A stretch of DNA of 24,887 bases from CAZUEG01 sp043798775 (lineage in GTDB: Bacteria; Patescibacteriota; Minisyncoccia; Minisyncoccales; GWA2-46-15). The position numbers and the translations under genes were made by a program. The stretch lies in the NCBI GenBank assembly GCA_043798775.1, contig JAZDOL010000012.1, positions 1 through 24,887 on the forward strand, in the 5' to 3' direction. Below the pieces are notes generated by a model, which was not told where the DNA came from, did not search any database, and saw nothing but the letters and a program-made list of their open reading frames with translations. Below are positions 15,533 through 22,105 of this stretch, in pieces (position 1 is the first letter of the stretch; each line of letters begins with the position of its first letter).

Positions 15533-16656
15533 TTAAGAAAATCTATAAAATTATCTTTAGTTATCAATTGGTAACTGGAATTAAGATACTTAAGCCAACC
15601 ATCCGGCGAGGTCTTCCTCTTTGACCATTTAAATTCATATCCACGCAACTTTCCACCTTCCTGTTCTATCAAATCAATCTCTGTTCCATCGTAAGTTCTC
15701 CAAAAGTATTGAGAGGCGTTTACAAGATTAACTCTTCGATATTTTAATCTTTCAAGAACTAAAAAATTTTCCCAAAGAGCTCCTAAGTCATTACGCAGCT
15801 CTATGTCATTAAAGTTATTGATTAGAGCATTTCTGATTCCTAGATCGTAAAAATATATTTTATTCTGCTTGGAAATAGTTTTTCTTTGATTAGTGTAATA
15901 TGGCGGCAATCTGAAAATGACATAATTTTTTTCGAGCAAATCGATGTATCTTTCAACTGTTTTTATGTCCAGCTTGATAGTATTGCTTAATTCAGACAAA
16001 GACACTAAAGAACCTATCTGCAGGGCTAAGGCCGAAAGCAATTTACCAAGAACGGCAGGATTTCGTATTTGTTCAAGTTCAAGGATGTCCTTATAAAGAT
16101 AACTTCCCGTAATATCTAAAAGAATCCTTTGCCTGTCCTTCCCGCTTTGCAAGTAAACTTCCGGATATGATCCGAAAATTAATAAATCCGCCAACGATTT
16201 CTCTATTTTCAAAGAATTCATATCCGGAAAAATCTCTCTTAACGAAAACCCAAACAATTCATAGACGAATTTTCTTCCAGTTAATGGTTCTTGAGTGTTG
16301 GATAATAAATTTAAACTTGATGAGCCAGTGACGATAATCTGTTTCTCTGTCTTGTAATTATCAACAAGAAGTTTAATTGTTTGTCCGATATCTGAAATTT
16401 TTTGCGCCTCATCAATAAAAACAAACTTATTTTTACCAATAAGCTGATTCAATTTTTCAAAATCCCTGTTCTCTAATTTAGATCTATCAGTTGGGTTATC
16501 GCCCAAGAATTCTATAACATCGCTATTTTCGTGGAGTAAAGATTTAATTAGGGTTGTTTTGCCGACTTGACGCGGGCCCACGATGATGATTGCCTTGCCT
16601 TTGAAATAGTCACCGGCAATTCCTGACATAATTTCCCGTTTAACTATTTTTGACAT
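15529..16656 (-). CDS. ATPase of the AAA/DUF4143 family
   Basis: 375 residues. The N-terminal P-loop ATPase domain has Walker A GPRQVGKTT at 27-35, Walker B FVFIDEAQ at 78-85, and a sensor-like IIVTGSSSLNLLS at about 109-121. The C-terminal DUF4143 region follows (winged-helix LSELSNTIKLDIKTVERYID, then EIDLIEQEGGKLRGYEFKWS, which has the look of a PD-(D/E)XK fold). Proteins of this family are common orphans in bacteria and archaea, often in accessory DNA; their biological role is mostly unknown. The gene has its own consensus promoter (16689-16717) and is bracketed by the peptidase E tail and its duplicate, suggesting insertion as a cassette. Confidence 0.9.
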   Translation of the reverse strand: MSKIVKREIMSGIAGDYFKGKAIIIVGPRQVGKTTLIKSLLHENSDVIEFLGDNPTDRSKLENRDFEKLNQLIGKNKFVFIDEAQKISDIGQTIKLLVDNYKTEKQIIVTGSSSLNLLSNTQEPLTGRKFVYELFGFSLREIFPDMNSLKIEKSLADLLIFGSYPEVYLQSGKDRQRILLDITGSYLYKDILELEQIRNPAVLGKLLSALALQIGSLVSLSELSNTIKLDIKTVERYIDLLEKNYVIFRLPPYYTNQRKTISKQNKIYFYDLGIRNALINNFNDIELRNDLGALWENFLVLERLKYRRVNLVNASQYFWRTYDGTEIDLIEQEGGKLRGYEFKWSKRKTSPDGWLKYLNSSYQLITKDNFIDFLK

Positions 16657-16688
16657 ATTTTATGCTTAATTTAAGGATTATAATCCAT

Positions 16689-16717
16689 ATAATATGCCTA
16701 ATTCGTGGACTTGTCAA
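16689..16717 (-). promoter_or_regulatory. Consensus promoter of the DUF4143 ATPase gene
   Basis: On the - strand, TTGACA (16712-16717) is followed by exactly 17 bp and then TATTAT (16689-16694). The predicted transcription start near 16682 gives a leader of about 25 nt before the ATG at 16656. This is the best-matching promoter in the window and shows that the ATPase is expressed separately from the peptidase E genes upstream. Confidence 0.75.
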
Positions 16718-16745
16718 GAGAGTAATGCTTATTTTTGTATCAAGC

Positions 16746-16792
16746 AAAAAAACTTATATTCTGCACACCATAGTGATTATGGTGCACAGAAT
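16746..16792 (-). terminator. Leftward terminator after the peptidase E transcript
   Basis: ATTCTGCACACCATA (16758-16772) and TATGGTGCACAGAAT (16778-16792) are 15-nt inverted arms with one two-base mismatch and a 5-nt loop. Reading leftward, seven T (16746-16752) come 5 nt after the stem. It lies between the peptidase E stop and the ATPase promoter. An operator for that promoter is the alternative reading. Confidence 0.55.
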
Positions 16793-16831
16793 GCGAAAAA
16801 TCAAAAACGTTCAATTGTCTTTAATTATGTG

Positions 16832-16876
16832 TAATTTTGTGATTACATTCACCATTTTATGCCTAATTTTGTGATT
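16832..16876. repeat. Direct repeat TAATTTTGTGATT, 32-bp period
   Basis: TAATTTTGTGATT occurs at 16832-16844 and 16864-16876. The second copy begins with TATGCCTAATT, versions of which also occur at 16661-16671 (TATGCTTAATT) and 16693-16703 (TATGCCTAATT), the latter overlapping the ATPase -10 region. TTTTGTGATTGT appears again near 15497 beside the peptidase E tail copy. Binding-site or recombination-scar origins are both possible. Confidence 0.6.
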
Positions 16877-16909
16877 GTCTGGTATATTTATCAATAGCGC
16901 GACGGATAA

Positions 16910-17563
16910 TTAATTCAACTCTAAATACTTACCTTCGCTAATTATTTCCACTTTGCCGTCAACAACCTTCAGCGCTGACTGATCATCAAGGGCGTACAAC
17001 TTTTTAGTAATGTCCTTTGACGCCCGCCTGATATTTTCCTCGATATTACGGGGAAACCATGTCGAGTTTAAGTGAGGCAAAAAATAGAAATCAACAAAAC
17101 CCAACCCGTTCATCGGTTGTTCTTCTAAATCTTCCCCGTATATTATCTGCGATTGTTTTAATGCCAAGTCGGGAGCAACAACCATACTACCAGCACTTAA
17201 TCCCACATACACTCTTGTTTTTAATAATTCCGGAAGAATTTTTGTCAGTCCCGATTTGTTCAACCATCGCATTAAATGATACGTATTACCGCCTTCGAAA
17301 AATAAAACGTCAGCCCTTTCCATTTGCGGACGCCATATCTCTTCGCCTACCGCCGAAATATCGGTGATTAAGATCTCTTTAAAATTTAATTTTTTAATAT
17401 TGATTAAATCGTTAATAAACCAACCCTTGTCGTCTTTCTCCACATTTGAAGCAGTGGGAATAAAAGTCAGCACCGTGTCTTCCGGCCTTTTGCCGGTCAG
17501 CTCAACAAAGGCCCTAATAATTGATTTATTGGTAAACCCCGCAGATGTAAGAAGTAGTTTCAT
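16910..17563 (-). CDS. Peptidase E-like serine peptidase (S51)
   Basis: 217 residues, the usual length for dipeptidase E, which in studied members hydrolyses Asp-X dipeptides in the cytoplasm. Seen: LLLTSAGF at the start, FFEGGNTYHL (88-97), the nucleophile elbow GLSAGS (Ser123), FLPHLNS with His164, and the C-terminal strand DDQSALKVVDGKVEI. The Ser-His pair fits the S51 layout. Its start lies 3 bp after the stop of the methyltransferase gene, so the two are co-transcribed. The 3' end is duplicated at 15457-15495. Confidence 0.88.
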   Translation of the reverse strand: MKLLLTSAGFTNKSIIRAFVELTGKRPEDTVLTFIPTASNVEKDDKGWFINDLINIKKLNFKEILITDISAVGEEIWRPQMERADVLFFEGGNTYHLMRWLNKSGLTKILPELLKTRVYVGLSAGSMVVAPDLALKQSQIIYGEDLEEQPMNGLGFVDFYFLPHLNSTWFPRNIEENIRRASKDITKKLYALDDQSALKVVDGKVEIISEGKYLELN

Positions 17564-17566
17564 ATG

Positions 17567-18151
17567 TTAGTTTCCAATCTGTTTTAGATAATAAGCGATA
17601 TGTAAAAACGGTAAGCCAAAGTTTCTGTCTTGATATTTTACAGTATCAGCTACATGATAACCCTTTTTTGAAAAATATTTTTGCCACTCCTGATCGGTTT
17701 TATACGAATTCCAAAAAGCTTCAATCCGTAGGTTGCCCGAAGCGTCGGTAATTACGGTAAAAAATTTGCTGATCGGAGTTGTAAAAGATGTTTCAATTAT
17801 CACTATTTCTTTTGCCACCCGAGCCGCTTCGGAAAATACCATATCCGGATCCGGAGTATAATGAAGAACCGTTAATAGTAATGCGGTATCAAAATGTTTA
17901 TCAGAGAAAGGAAGCTTTTTGCCGTCATAAATAATCGGTTGTACAAGCCTTGGTCCATGGAAATCGGCAACATCAACGGGAGTAATATCCATTCCCTGCT
18001 TTTGTAGAAAATACGCAACATCTCCGGTACCCGATCCAATATCAATCAGCGAGTTTGAGTTTTTAATATAAGGCAAAATCCTACTGACAACAACTTCGGA
18101 TCTTTTTCTTAATATCTTGCCTATTAATCTGTTAAGCATATCTTTTTCCAA
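17567..18151 (-). CDS. Class I SAM-dependent methyltransferase
   Basis: 194 residues with a methyltransferase type 11 layout: motif I LIDIGSGTGDVAYFL (35-49), the acidic strand end DITPVDVADFHG (55-66), KLPFSDKHFDTALLLTVLHY (79-98, motifs II-III), and a later EIVIIETSF strand. The substrate is unknown. The gene sits between a B3/B4-domain protein (31-bp gap upstream) and peptidase E (3-bp gap downstream) in one leftward operon, which gives no obvious common pathway. The alternative start MLNRLIG is four codons in. Confidence 0.85.
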   Translation of the reverse strand: MEKDMLNRLIGKILRKRSEVVVSRILPYIKNSNSLIDIGSGTGDVAYFLQKQGMDITPVDVADFHGPRLVQPIIYDGKKLPFSDKHFDTALLLTVLHYTPDPDMVFSEAARVAKEIVIIETSFTTPISKFFTVITDASGNLRIEAFWNSYKTDQEWQKYFSKKGYHVADTVKYQDRNFGLPFLHIAYYLKQIGN

Positions 18152-18182
18152 ATCCTCAAGGACGGTTCTATTAACCTTACTT

Positions 18183-18890
18183 TCAACTGATGTCTATTTC
18201 TTGGTTATCTTTATTAAGAATATGAATGGAAACTTCGCAAAAACAGAGTTTTTTAAACAATTCGGCCATCTCGGAAAGAGCGGGGGATATTGTTTCATTT
18301 CCCATTGGCGGTAATCCCTCAATGACAATAATAGCATTTTTCGTTTCTTCTGTTAGTTTGGTTCTGTCTGCTTCCCACCAGTTCCAGCGCCGGCATAACA
18401 CGCCCAACTCATCTTTATAAATTACTTCGCCGGCTGATGGTGGTTCGTTTTCTTCTCCGCCCAACCTTGTGAAAGGTTCATCGCCCAAGGCAAAACCAAG
18501 AACGATATCACCTTTGGTTTTTTCAATATCCTCACCGCCAACAGTAACAACATATTTTAAAGAGATATAGTTGTATATATCAACCAGCTTGTTTATGTGC
18601 CTGATTTCGTTGCCTTTTAATACTTGCCTGACCAATGCCTCTGAAGAACAGCGAAAATCGTGCGGATCGGAACCGAATTTTTTATATGCCTGACGCCAGG
18701 GAATGATATTCGGATGCTCGGAAGGCGACGCAAATCCGGAAAACTCTTCGGTTACTTTTTTCTCAACGCTCCGCAATAAGCCGTTAATTTCAGGCGACTG
18801 TCCCCTATTGTCTATATTTTTGGCGATAATAAAACCAACGGTTAAACCGTCAAAGTTTTCAAATATCTCTTTTTGTATTATAAATTTCAT
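18183..18890 (-). CDS. B3/B4 (tRNA-binding-like) domain protein
   Basis: 235 residues from MKFIIQKEIFENF. The frame is open further upstream to 18977, but that extension reads through a perfect palindrome, so I place the start at the ATG 18888-18890. The body resembles the B3/B4 domain of the PheRS beta chain as found in stand-alone proteins: HPNIIPWRQAYKKFGSDPHD, SSEALVRQVLKGNE, NKLVDIYNYISLKYVVTVGG, then GEVIYKDELGVLCRRWNWWE. Such proteins have been suggested to edit or bind aminoacyl-tRNA or amino acids, but this is not established for the single-domain form. It is first in the leftward operon with the methyltransferase and peptidase E. Confidence 0.8.
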   Translation of the reverse strand: MKFIIQKEIFENFDGLTVGFIIAKNIDNRGQSPEINGLLRSVEKKVTEEFSGFASPSEHPNIIPWRQAYKKFGSDPHDFRCSSEALVRQVLKGNEIRHINKLVDIYNYISLKYVVTVGGEDIEKTKGDIVLGFALGDEPFTRLGGEENEPPSAGEVIYKDELGVLCRRWNWWEADRTKLTEETKNAIIVIEGLPPMGNETISPALSEMAELFKKLCFCEVSIHILNKDNQEIDIS

Positions 18891-18909
18891 ATACTTATAG
18901 ACCAGATCA

Positions 18910-18941
18910 CTCGAGAACCGTCCTCGAGGACGGTTCTCGAG
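18910..18941. repeat. Perfect 32-bp palindrome
   Basis: The 16-nt half CTCGAGAACCGTCCTC is followed by its exact reverse complement with no spacer. It lies 20 bp upstream of the B3/B4 gene start, so it could extrude as a cruciform or form a hairpin in a long leader. A decayed relative lies at 14631-14662, sharing 16 core bases and the downstream TTAATCAA. Confidence 0.9.
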
Positions 18942-19037
18942 GTCCTTAATCAATAATAATACGGTTTCGAAAACCATTCTCGCAACATTTTGTCCATTTA
19001 TATTTATAACTTACCACCCGGCTAAATTTTTTTCCAA

Positions 19038-19058
19038 ATCGGAGGCTTAACCTCCGAT
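19038..19058 (-). terminator. Hairpin over the toxin stop codon
   Basis: ATCGGAGG (19038-19045) and CCTCCGAT (19051-19058) form a perfect 8-bp stem with a 5-nt loop that contains the TAA stop of the leftward toxin frame. Only three T follow on the - strand, so it may be a 3'-end-protecting hairpin more than an intrinsic terminator. Region 18960-19037 holds nothing else recognisable. Confidence 0.45.
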
Positions 19059-19406
19059 AGAAATAACACTATTGAATAACTTTAAATACCCTTCAATTCT
19101 TTCCCGGTCTTCGTTTTCATTCTCTCCTTTAAAATATATCTCAATAAAGTCAATGCCAATCATTTCTATAATCTGATGCTTTTCGATATAAGCGTAAATA
19201 ATCCTTAAATCTTTCTTTTTCAAGCTTCTACAGAAGAATCTGGCTTTAACAATACACAAGCAATCAGTTTTAGTAATAATGTTAAAATGCCTGCCGATTC
19301 CCAAAGGCGACTCGTTTAAAATCTTTTTGAATTCGATTAAATCGCTATCTAAAGATCTAAACTTCCTAAGCAGTTTTCTAAAATCTTTCTGGAATCCGCT
19401 CGTAAG
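19047..19406 (-). pseudogene. RelE/YafQ-like toxin frame without a start codon
   Basis: The open frame after the TAA at 19407-19409 reads LTSGFQKDFRKLLRKFRSLD, then SDLIEFKKILNESPLGI, ARFFCRSLKKKDLRIIYAYI and FIEIYFKGENENEDRERIEG. The pattern LRIIYAY ... FIEIYFKGxxENEDRERI is typical of a RelE-fold mRNA-interferase-like family seen in candidate-phyla bacteria. Homology begins right at the first codons, but no ATG, GTG or TTG occurs until the TTG at 19304, which would cut about a third of the fold. Either an unusual initiation is used, the start was lost, or the stop of the preceding gene is read through. No classical antitoxin gene is adjacent. Confidence 0.6.
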
Positions 19407-19556
19407 TTAGACCTCGATTTCTTCGGTTTCTTCTTCGGATACTAATTCCATCTCCTGCCCACAACAAATCAGCGCTCCCCCGCCGACTTTAGTTACCATT
19501 ACTTCATTTCCGCATACACTACAAAGATATTTTTCATTAACATTTTTTACAGACAT
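19407..19556 (-). CDS. Desulforedoxin-like mini-protein
   Basis: 49 residues: MSVKNVNEKYLCSVCGNEVM, then VTKVGGGALICCGQEMELV and an acidic tail (SEEETEEIEV). CxxC at 12-15 and CC at 31-32 followed by GQ-x-M match the rubredoxin-like FeS4 site of desulforedoxin and of the N-terminal domain of desulfoferrodoxin. It probably holds one iron in a Cys4 site and takes part in electron transfer or redox sensing; no superoxide reductase domain follows. The ATG is at 19554-19556, with AAAGG very close upstream. Its stop is directly followed, in the same frame, by the toxin-like sequence. Confidence 0.8.
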   Translation of the reverse strand: MSVKNVNEKYLCSVCGNEVMVTKVGGGALICCGQEMELVSEEETEEIEV

Positions 19557-19641
19557 ACCTTTGATTGTTTAGCTATTAATGAATGATTATACAACAACCA
19601 GGAATAAAATCCTAAGCACTAAATACTAAACCCTAAACATT

Positions 19642-19763
19642 AATTTTCAATTACCAATGACCAATTCACAATAAATAACCAATTAATCAATTTACAAACA
19701 CGTTTTTTGAAAATTTGAGCATTGTAAATTCATTGAAAATTGTAAATTGTAAATTGTAAATTT
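19642..19763. repeat. Left AT-rich repeat of the nuclease-helicase unit
   Basis: The sequence runs AATTTTCAATTACCAATGAC, then CAATT-type words, and ends in a triple TGTAAAT/ATTGTAAATT run. It is the reverse complement, with small gaps, of 21965-22105. Together the two copies enclose exactly the helicase and nuclease genes. Before it, 19557-19641 is AT-rich with CTAAA words and no gene. Confidence 0.75.
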
Positions 19764-19773
19764 TAGCCATGCA

Positions 19774-21120
19774 TTACTCCAGGTGATGCCTTGTTAGTAT
19801 CCGGTAAAAGTCCGCGATTCTTTCGTCAATCAAGATATCGCTGGGAGACATTTTTCGGGTTAATACCAGACCGTCTAATGTCCGGCACCGGCTTAAGGCG
19901 ACATATGTTTGTCCGTGGCTGAAAGGAGAACGAGAAAAGTCCAAACATACTTTATCCAGCGACATTCCCTGGCTCCGATGGACGGTTATCGCCCACGCCA
20001 GCCGTAACGGATATTGCTTAAGGGTGCCGATGATTTTTTCATTAAACCCGCCGCTATTTTCGTCGTATTCATAGATAATATTGTCCCACTTGCCGATATC
20101 GACATCAACAATGTCTTCCGTCTCGTCAACTTTAACGCGGATCATATCTTTATTAAGCTCTTCCACCCAGCCCAATGTGCCATTTACCCAGCGTCTTTTA
20201 AGGTCATTTTGGACAAATAATACCCTACTCCCCTTTTTTAAAGTCAATTCCAAGTTTACTGATAAATTTCTCCTGTCAACGGGAAAGTTTCCCTCAACCA
20301 TCGCGTTATAAGTAAAGGTTGGCGATTTGATTACCGCCAGTTTTTTTTGATTAATATCGTCCGCCGTTTTATTAACAGTACAAAGAATAATATGGTCATC
20401 GGTAACTGGCTTATCAACAATCCGACTATTAATTAGGTCGAATGTGTTATCGTTTGGATCGCCAAGACGAACAAGGTTTAGAAAATCAATGAATTTTTTC
20501 TCGCTCTGGCGAAAAATTGTTTTTAACTCGATTACCCGGAAATTATTGAGGTTAAACGAATTGGCGCCAAAAAAGTATGGCGAATCGTATAATTGTTCGT
20601 AAATCATTTGTTCGTCGTAGGTAACAACCGGCGGTAATTGATATAAATCACCGACAAAAATCATTTGCGCTCCGCCAAACGGCAAATGCTCGTTACGGCC
20701 ATTAAGGCGCATAAATTTATCAACGCCGTCTAGTAAATCAGCGCGCACCATTGATATCTCGTCAATCACAATACAGTCAATTTTTGCCATCACTCGGCTT
20801 TTCCATACTTTTTTAATCGCCCGCGGTTCAATGATTCGTGGCGGAAAACCAAAAAAAGAATGGATTGTTTGTCCGCGAACGTTTAGGGCGGCAATTCCCG
20901 TTGGCGCCAAAACAACCACATTTTTACGGCTGTGGTTTCTAAACTGCCGGACAAGCAATGTCTTGCCGGTTCCCGCCTTTCCGGTGATAAATAGATTGTC
21001 ATTGGTATCTTCCAAAACCGACAAACACTTTTTGTGTTCGTCGGTTAGGATATACTCGTTTTGATCCTCCAGTTTTTCCAGTAATGACTTTTCTTCTTTA
21101 GGTTCTTTGGGCTTTTTCAT
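19774..21120 (-). CDS. PIF1-like superfamily 1B DNA helicase
   Basis: 448 residues from MKKPKEPKEEKSLLEKLEDQ. The frame is open upstream to 21249, but that part lies inside the nuclease gene and has no protein-like sequence. Helicase motifs: Walker A TGKAGTGKTLL (46-56), LAPTGIAALNVRGQTIHSFF, Walker B CIVIDEISMVRADLL, motif III MIFVGDLYQLPPV, ITVHRSQGMSLDKV and YVALSRCRTLDGLVL. These fit the PIF1 branch of 5'-3' helicases, lacking any fused nuclease. It overlaps the end of the ATP-cone nuclease gene by 23 bp, so the two are translationally coupled and probably act together. Confidence 0.9.
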   Translation of the reverse strand: MKKPKEPKEEKSLLEKLEDQNEYILTDEHKKCLSVLEDTNDNLFITGKAGTGKTLLVRQFRNHSRKNVVVLAPTGIAALNVRGQTIHSFFGFPPRIIEPRAIKKVWKSRVMAKIDCIVIDEISMVRADLLDGVDKFMRLNGRNEHLPFGGAQMIFVGDLYQLPPVVTYDEQMIYEQLYDSPYFFGANSFNLNNFRVIELKTIFRQSEKKFIDFLNLVRLGDPNDNTFDLINSRIVDKPVTDDHIILCTVNKTADDINQKKLAVIKSPTFTYNAMVEGNFPVDRRNLSVNLELTLKKGSRVLFVQNDLKRRWVNGTLGWVEELNKDMIRVKVDETEDIVDVDIGKWDNIIYEYDENSGGFNEKIIGTLKQYPLRLAWAITVHRSQGMSLDKVCLDFSRSPFSHGQTYVALSRCRTLDGLVLTRKMSPSDILIDERIADFYRILTRHHLE

Positions 21121-21958
21121 CTTTGAGCAGTAATTCCGCTTCGTCGTATAACAATTGTAACTTCTTTTCGGGAGTCCTTGTTTTTCTTGCCAATTCAGTG
21201 ATATTTGTTGACAAAACATCATGGACAAGCATTTTCCCGTCTTTAGCAAAGAAACCCGCCAGAAAGCTGTTTAATGACGGTAGAATGGTAATTGGATACA
21301 ACTTCCTTCTCTCGATGACTGCCTCTAAGCTATTCTTTTCTGGATACCCCCACCCCAATAATTCTACGCCGACACAGCGGGCATAGTCAATCGTCTTATC
21401 GGTAAACTTGGCATTGGTTACCAATAAGCTTTTAATCTTTAAATCTTTAGGATATGACTTTTCCTTTAACGCCCTGGTGGAAATGTCCAAGAAGCGCGCA
21501 TAGTTTGCCAAAGCGTCGTCGATATGAACTCGACCGCCAATATCATTCCGGTATTTGCACTCACCGACAAACAATACATTATCTTTTTGCGCCAAAAAAT
21601 CTATTTCGTAATCGGTACAGCAGTGGCCGCCGACAAACTGATTCATCGCTACTTCGTAACCGCTCTTCTCCATAATTTCCCCGATAAACTTTTCGAAAGG
21701 AAAACCAGTGGGCCCTAATCTTCGAATTCCCGAACGCAAATTAAAACGCATCGCTGTTTGCGGATTCTCTTTGTTCAAGAATCGCTCGATACGAGAAGCA
21801 ATCTCGGTTGTGCTAATCCCCGGATAGACATCCTTTCTTATTTCTTCGGCGATAATTCTCGCCATATGCCGCGGCGCTCCGGCGTGTTTAGCGGCGCGGA
21901 AGATCTTTGTATGTGAAAACCGCTCTTTTATACCTTGCGAATTGATAACGTACAGCAT
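21098..21958 (-). CDS. ATP-cone protein fused to an Mrr-like nuclease domain
   Basis: 286 residues in two parts. Residues 1-90 form an ATP-cone: VINSQGIKERFSHTKIFRAA, KHAGAPRHMARIIAEEIRKD, RIERFLNKENPQTAMRFNLR. This is the nucleotide-sensing fold best known from ribonucleotide reductase and NrdR. Residues 90-200 look like a PD-(D/E)XK restriction-endonuclease domain of the Mrr type: FEKFIGEIMEKSGYEV, DYEIDFLAQKDN (Asp120), and LFVGECKYRN with Glu133-x-Lys135. The C-terminal helical part (SLNSFLAGFFAKD onward) is unassigned. The active-site residues look intact. It is the first gene of a two-gene leftward unit with the PIF1-like helicase. I infer a DNA-processing or defence function; this is not shown. 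Confidence 0.85.
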   Translation of the reverse strand: MLYVINSQGIKERFSHTKIFRAAKHAGAPRHMARIIAEEIRKDVYPGISTTEIASRIERFLNKENPQTAMRFNLRSGIRRLGPTGFPFEKFIGEIMEKSGYEVAMNQFVGGHCCTDYEIDFLAQKDNVLFVGECKYRNDIGGRVHIDDALANYARFLDISTRALKEKSYPKDLKIKSLLVTNAKFTDKTIDYARCVGVELLGWGYPEKNSLEAVIERRKLYPITILPSLNSFLAGFFAKDGKMLVHDVLSTNITELARKTRTPEKKLQLLYDEAELLLKDEKAQRT

Positions 21959-21964
21959 GATGAT

Positions 21965-22105
21965 AAATTTACAATTTACAATTTACAATTTTCAATAAAT
22001 TTTTAAATGTTTTAATTTTCAATTATTTCAAGTAACTAGTGTATTTGTGTTTGAAAATTGGTTAATTGGTCATTCATTGTAAATTGGTCATTGGTAATTG
22101 AAAAT
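21965..22105. repeat. Right AT-rich repeat of the nuclease-helicase unit
   Basis: It begins AAATTTACAATTTACAATTT, 7 bp from the nuclease start codon, and ends TTGGTCATTGGTAATTGAAA with ATT after it. Reverse-complemented, it aligns with 19642-19763. Both ends of the alignment are nearly exact (CAATTACCAATGACCAATT and ATTGAAAATTGTAAATTGTA), and the middle carries an extra 20 bp or so here. Confidence 0.75.

Noticed and set aside
18891..18977. N-terminal extension of the B3/B4 protein
   Set aside because: The extension translates the perfect palindrome, and the natural domain start follows the ATG at 18890.
21121..21249. N-terminal extension of the PIF1-like helicase
   Set aside because: It lies inside the nuclease gene in another frame and has no helicase-like sequence; the ATG at 21120 gives a standard N-terminus.
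19642..22105. CRISPR array in the AT-rich repeated DNA
   Set aside because: The repeats are two long inverted copies with short internal words, not regular repeats separated by unique spacers.
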